From NCBI GenBank assembly GCA_947569225.1, contig CANORX010000068.1, positions 1-5,853 of the forward strand: 5,853 nt of DNA, in the 5' to 3' direction. This DNA comes from an uncultured Clostridia bacterium. Its GTDB lineage: Bacteria > Bacillota_I > Bacilli_A > RF39 > UBA660. The notes under the pieces were generated by a model. The model saw only the letters and a list, made by a program, of their open reading frames with translations, had not been told where the DNA came from and searched no databases. This document shows, in pieces, positions 5,361 through 5,853 of this stretch; within the stretch, counting starts at the first letter, position 1, and each line of letters begins with the position of its first letter. The translations under genes and the position numbers were made by a program.

Positions 5361-5853
5361 ATGTCTAACTTAAAAAAATATAATCTATTTATAACAATAA
5401 CTAGCTTTGCAAAACTACTAGTAGAACTATTTATACCATTAATACTATATAATAAAGGCTTTAGTATAAATGACATAATACTATTTTTAATATGCAAATA
5501 TATCTTTTGTGCAGTACTAATACATATAGGTTCAACCATAGGAAGAATTTACTCATACACAAAACTAATGTTAATAAGTAGTGTCTTATTCACATTAACT
5601 TACACATACTTAAATCTATTAACACACCACATATTCTCTTTAATATTCTTAAGCTTACTGTTCGCGTCATACCTAACATTTTATTGGCTAGGAAGACACG
5701 TTTATGCACTAAGCATAATCGAAGACAAAAAAACTACAGACAATGTAAGCTTGTACTCTATATTCACAATAATAGGTGGATTACCTGCCACATACATAGG
5801 AGCAAAAATACTTGAAAACTTTGGATTTATAGCACTAACAATAATAGTACTAA
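5361..5853 (+). CDS. Major-facilitator-type membrane protein, 3'-truncated by the window
   Basis: The reading frame stays open from the ATG at 5361 to the right edge (164 codons plus one base). It is very hydrophobic, with probable membrane segments near 8-30, 37-57, 67-86, 90-112, 130-150 and from 154 on. A short loop NKGFSINDI after the first segment is typical of major facilitator superfamily transporters. YWLGRHVYALSIIEDKKTTDN (109-129) and GLPATYIGA (140-148) resemble poorly characterised Firmicute members. The substrate is unknown. The SD is poor: the best candidate, GGAAGT (5342-5347), lies inside the preceding gene 13 nt before the ATG, so translation may be coupled to that gene, whose stop is 6 nt away. 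About half of a usual transporter of this type (roughly 400 residues) is missing. Confidence 0.75.
   Translation, partial: MSNLKKYNLFITITSFAKLLVELFIPLILYNKGFSINDIILFLICKYIFCAVLIHIGSTIGRIYSYTKLMLISSVLFTLTYTYLNLLTHHIFSLIFLSLLFASYLTFYWLGRHVYALSIIEDKKTTDNVSLYSIFTIIGGLPATYIGAKILENFGFIALTIIVL

Noticed and set aside
1..5853. CRISPR array, tRNA/rRNA gene, insertion sequence or recoded UGA
   Set aside because: No spaced direct repeats, RNA gene signatures, transposase or terminal repeats are seen, and no gene needs UGA read as a sense codon.

Overview
The window is very AT-rich (about a quarter G+C by eye) and codes compactly with clear GGAGGTGA-type Shine-Dalgarno (SD) sequences. All five complete genes end in TAA, and TGG is used for Trp in the standard code. 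Its protein families (BceAB-type ABC transporter fragments, CsoR, a P1B ATPase) point to a low-GC Firmicute, perhaps one of the reduced-genome gut Bacilli or Clostridia. That placement is inference; there is no marker gene.

Layout from left to right. Positions 1-183 hold no supported gene, but contain two inverted repeats and a possible weak promoter. Positions 184-453 (+) encode an 89-residue protein. It reads as the first ~18 residues of a BceA-type ABC ATPase joined in frame to the last ~70 residues of a BceB/FtsX-type permease, so it is most likely a deletion scar. A bidirectional hairpin terminator spans the stop codons of this gene and the convergent gene at 481-1761 (-), which encodes a single-pass membrane-anchored extracytoplasmic protein of unknown function. 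The intergenic region 1762-1897 holds two divergent promoters.

The rightward promoter has consensus -35 and -10 boxes 17 bp apart, and a CsoR-type operator fills the spacer. It drives csoR, a P1B-type metal-efflux ATPase, a permuted papain-like (YiiX/NlpC-P60-like) protein, a small secreted protein and a 3'-truncated major-facilitator-type membrane protein that runs off the right edge. Gaps between these genes are 2, 20, 66 and 6 nt, with no obvious terminator, so they probably form one operon. CsoR would repress it until metal is bound. The ATPase would then export metal. The last three genes have no evident link to metals.

The most notable points are: the ABC-transporter remnant; a CsoR with Cu(I)-type C-H-C ligands controlling an ATPase whose signatures are Zn/Cd/Pb-type rather than Cu-type; a promoter-operator geometry that forces a downstream start codon for csoR; and a strong contrast in codon endings between the two strands.
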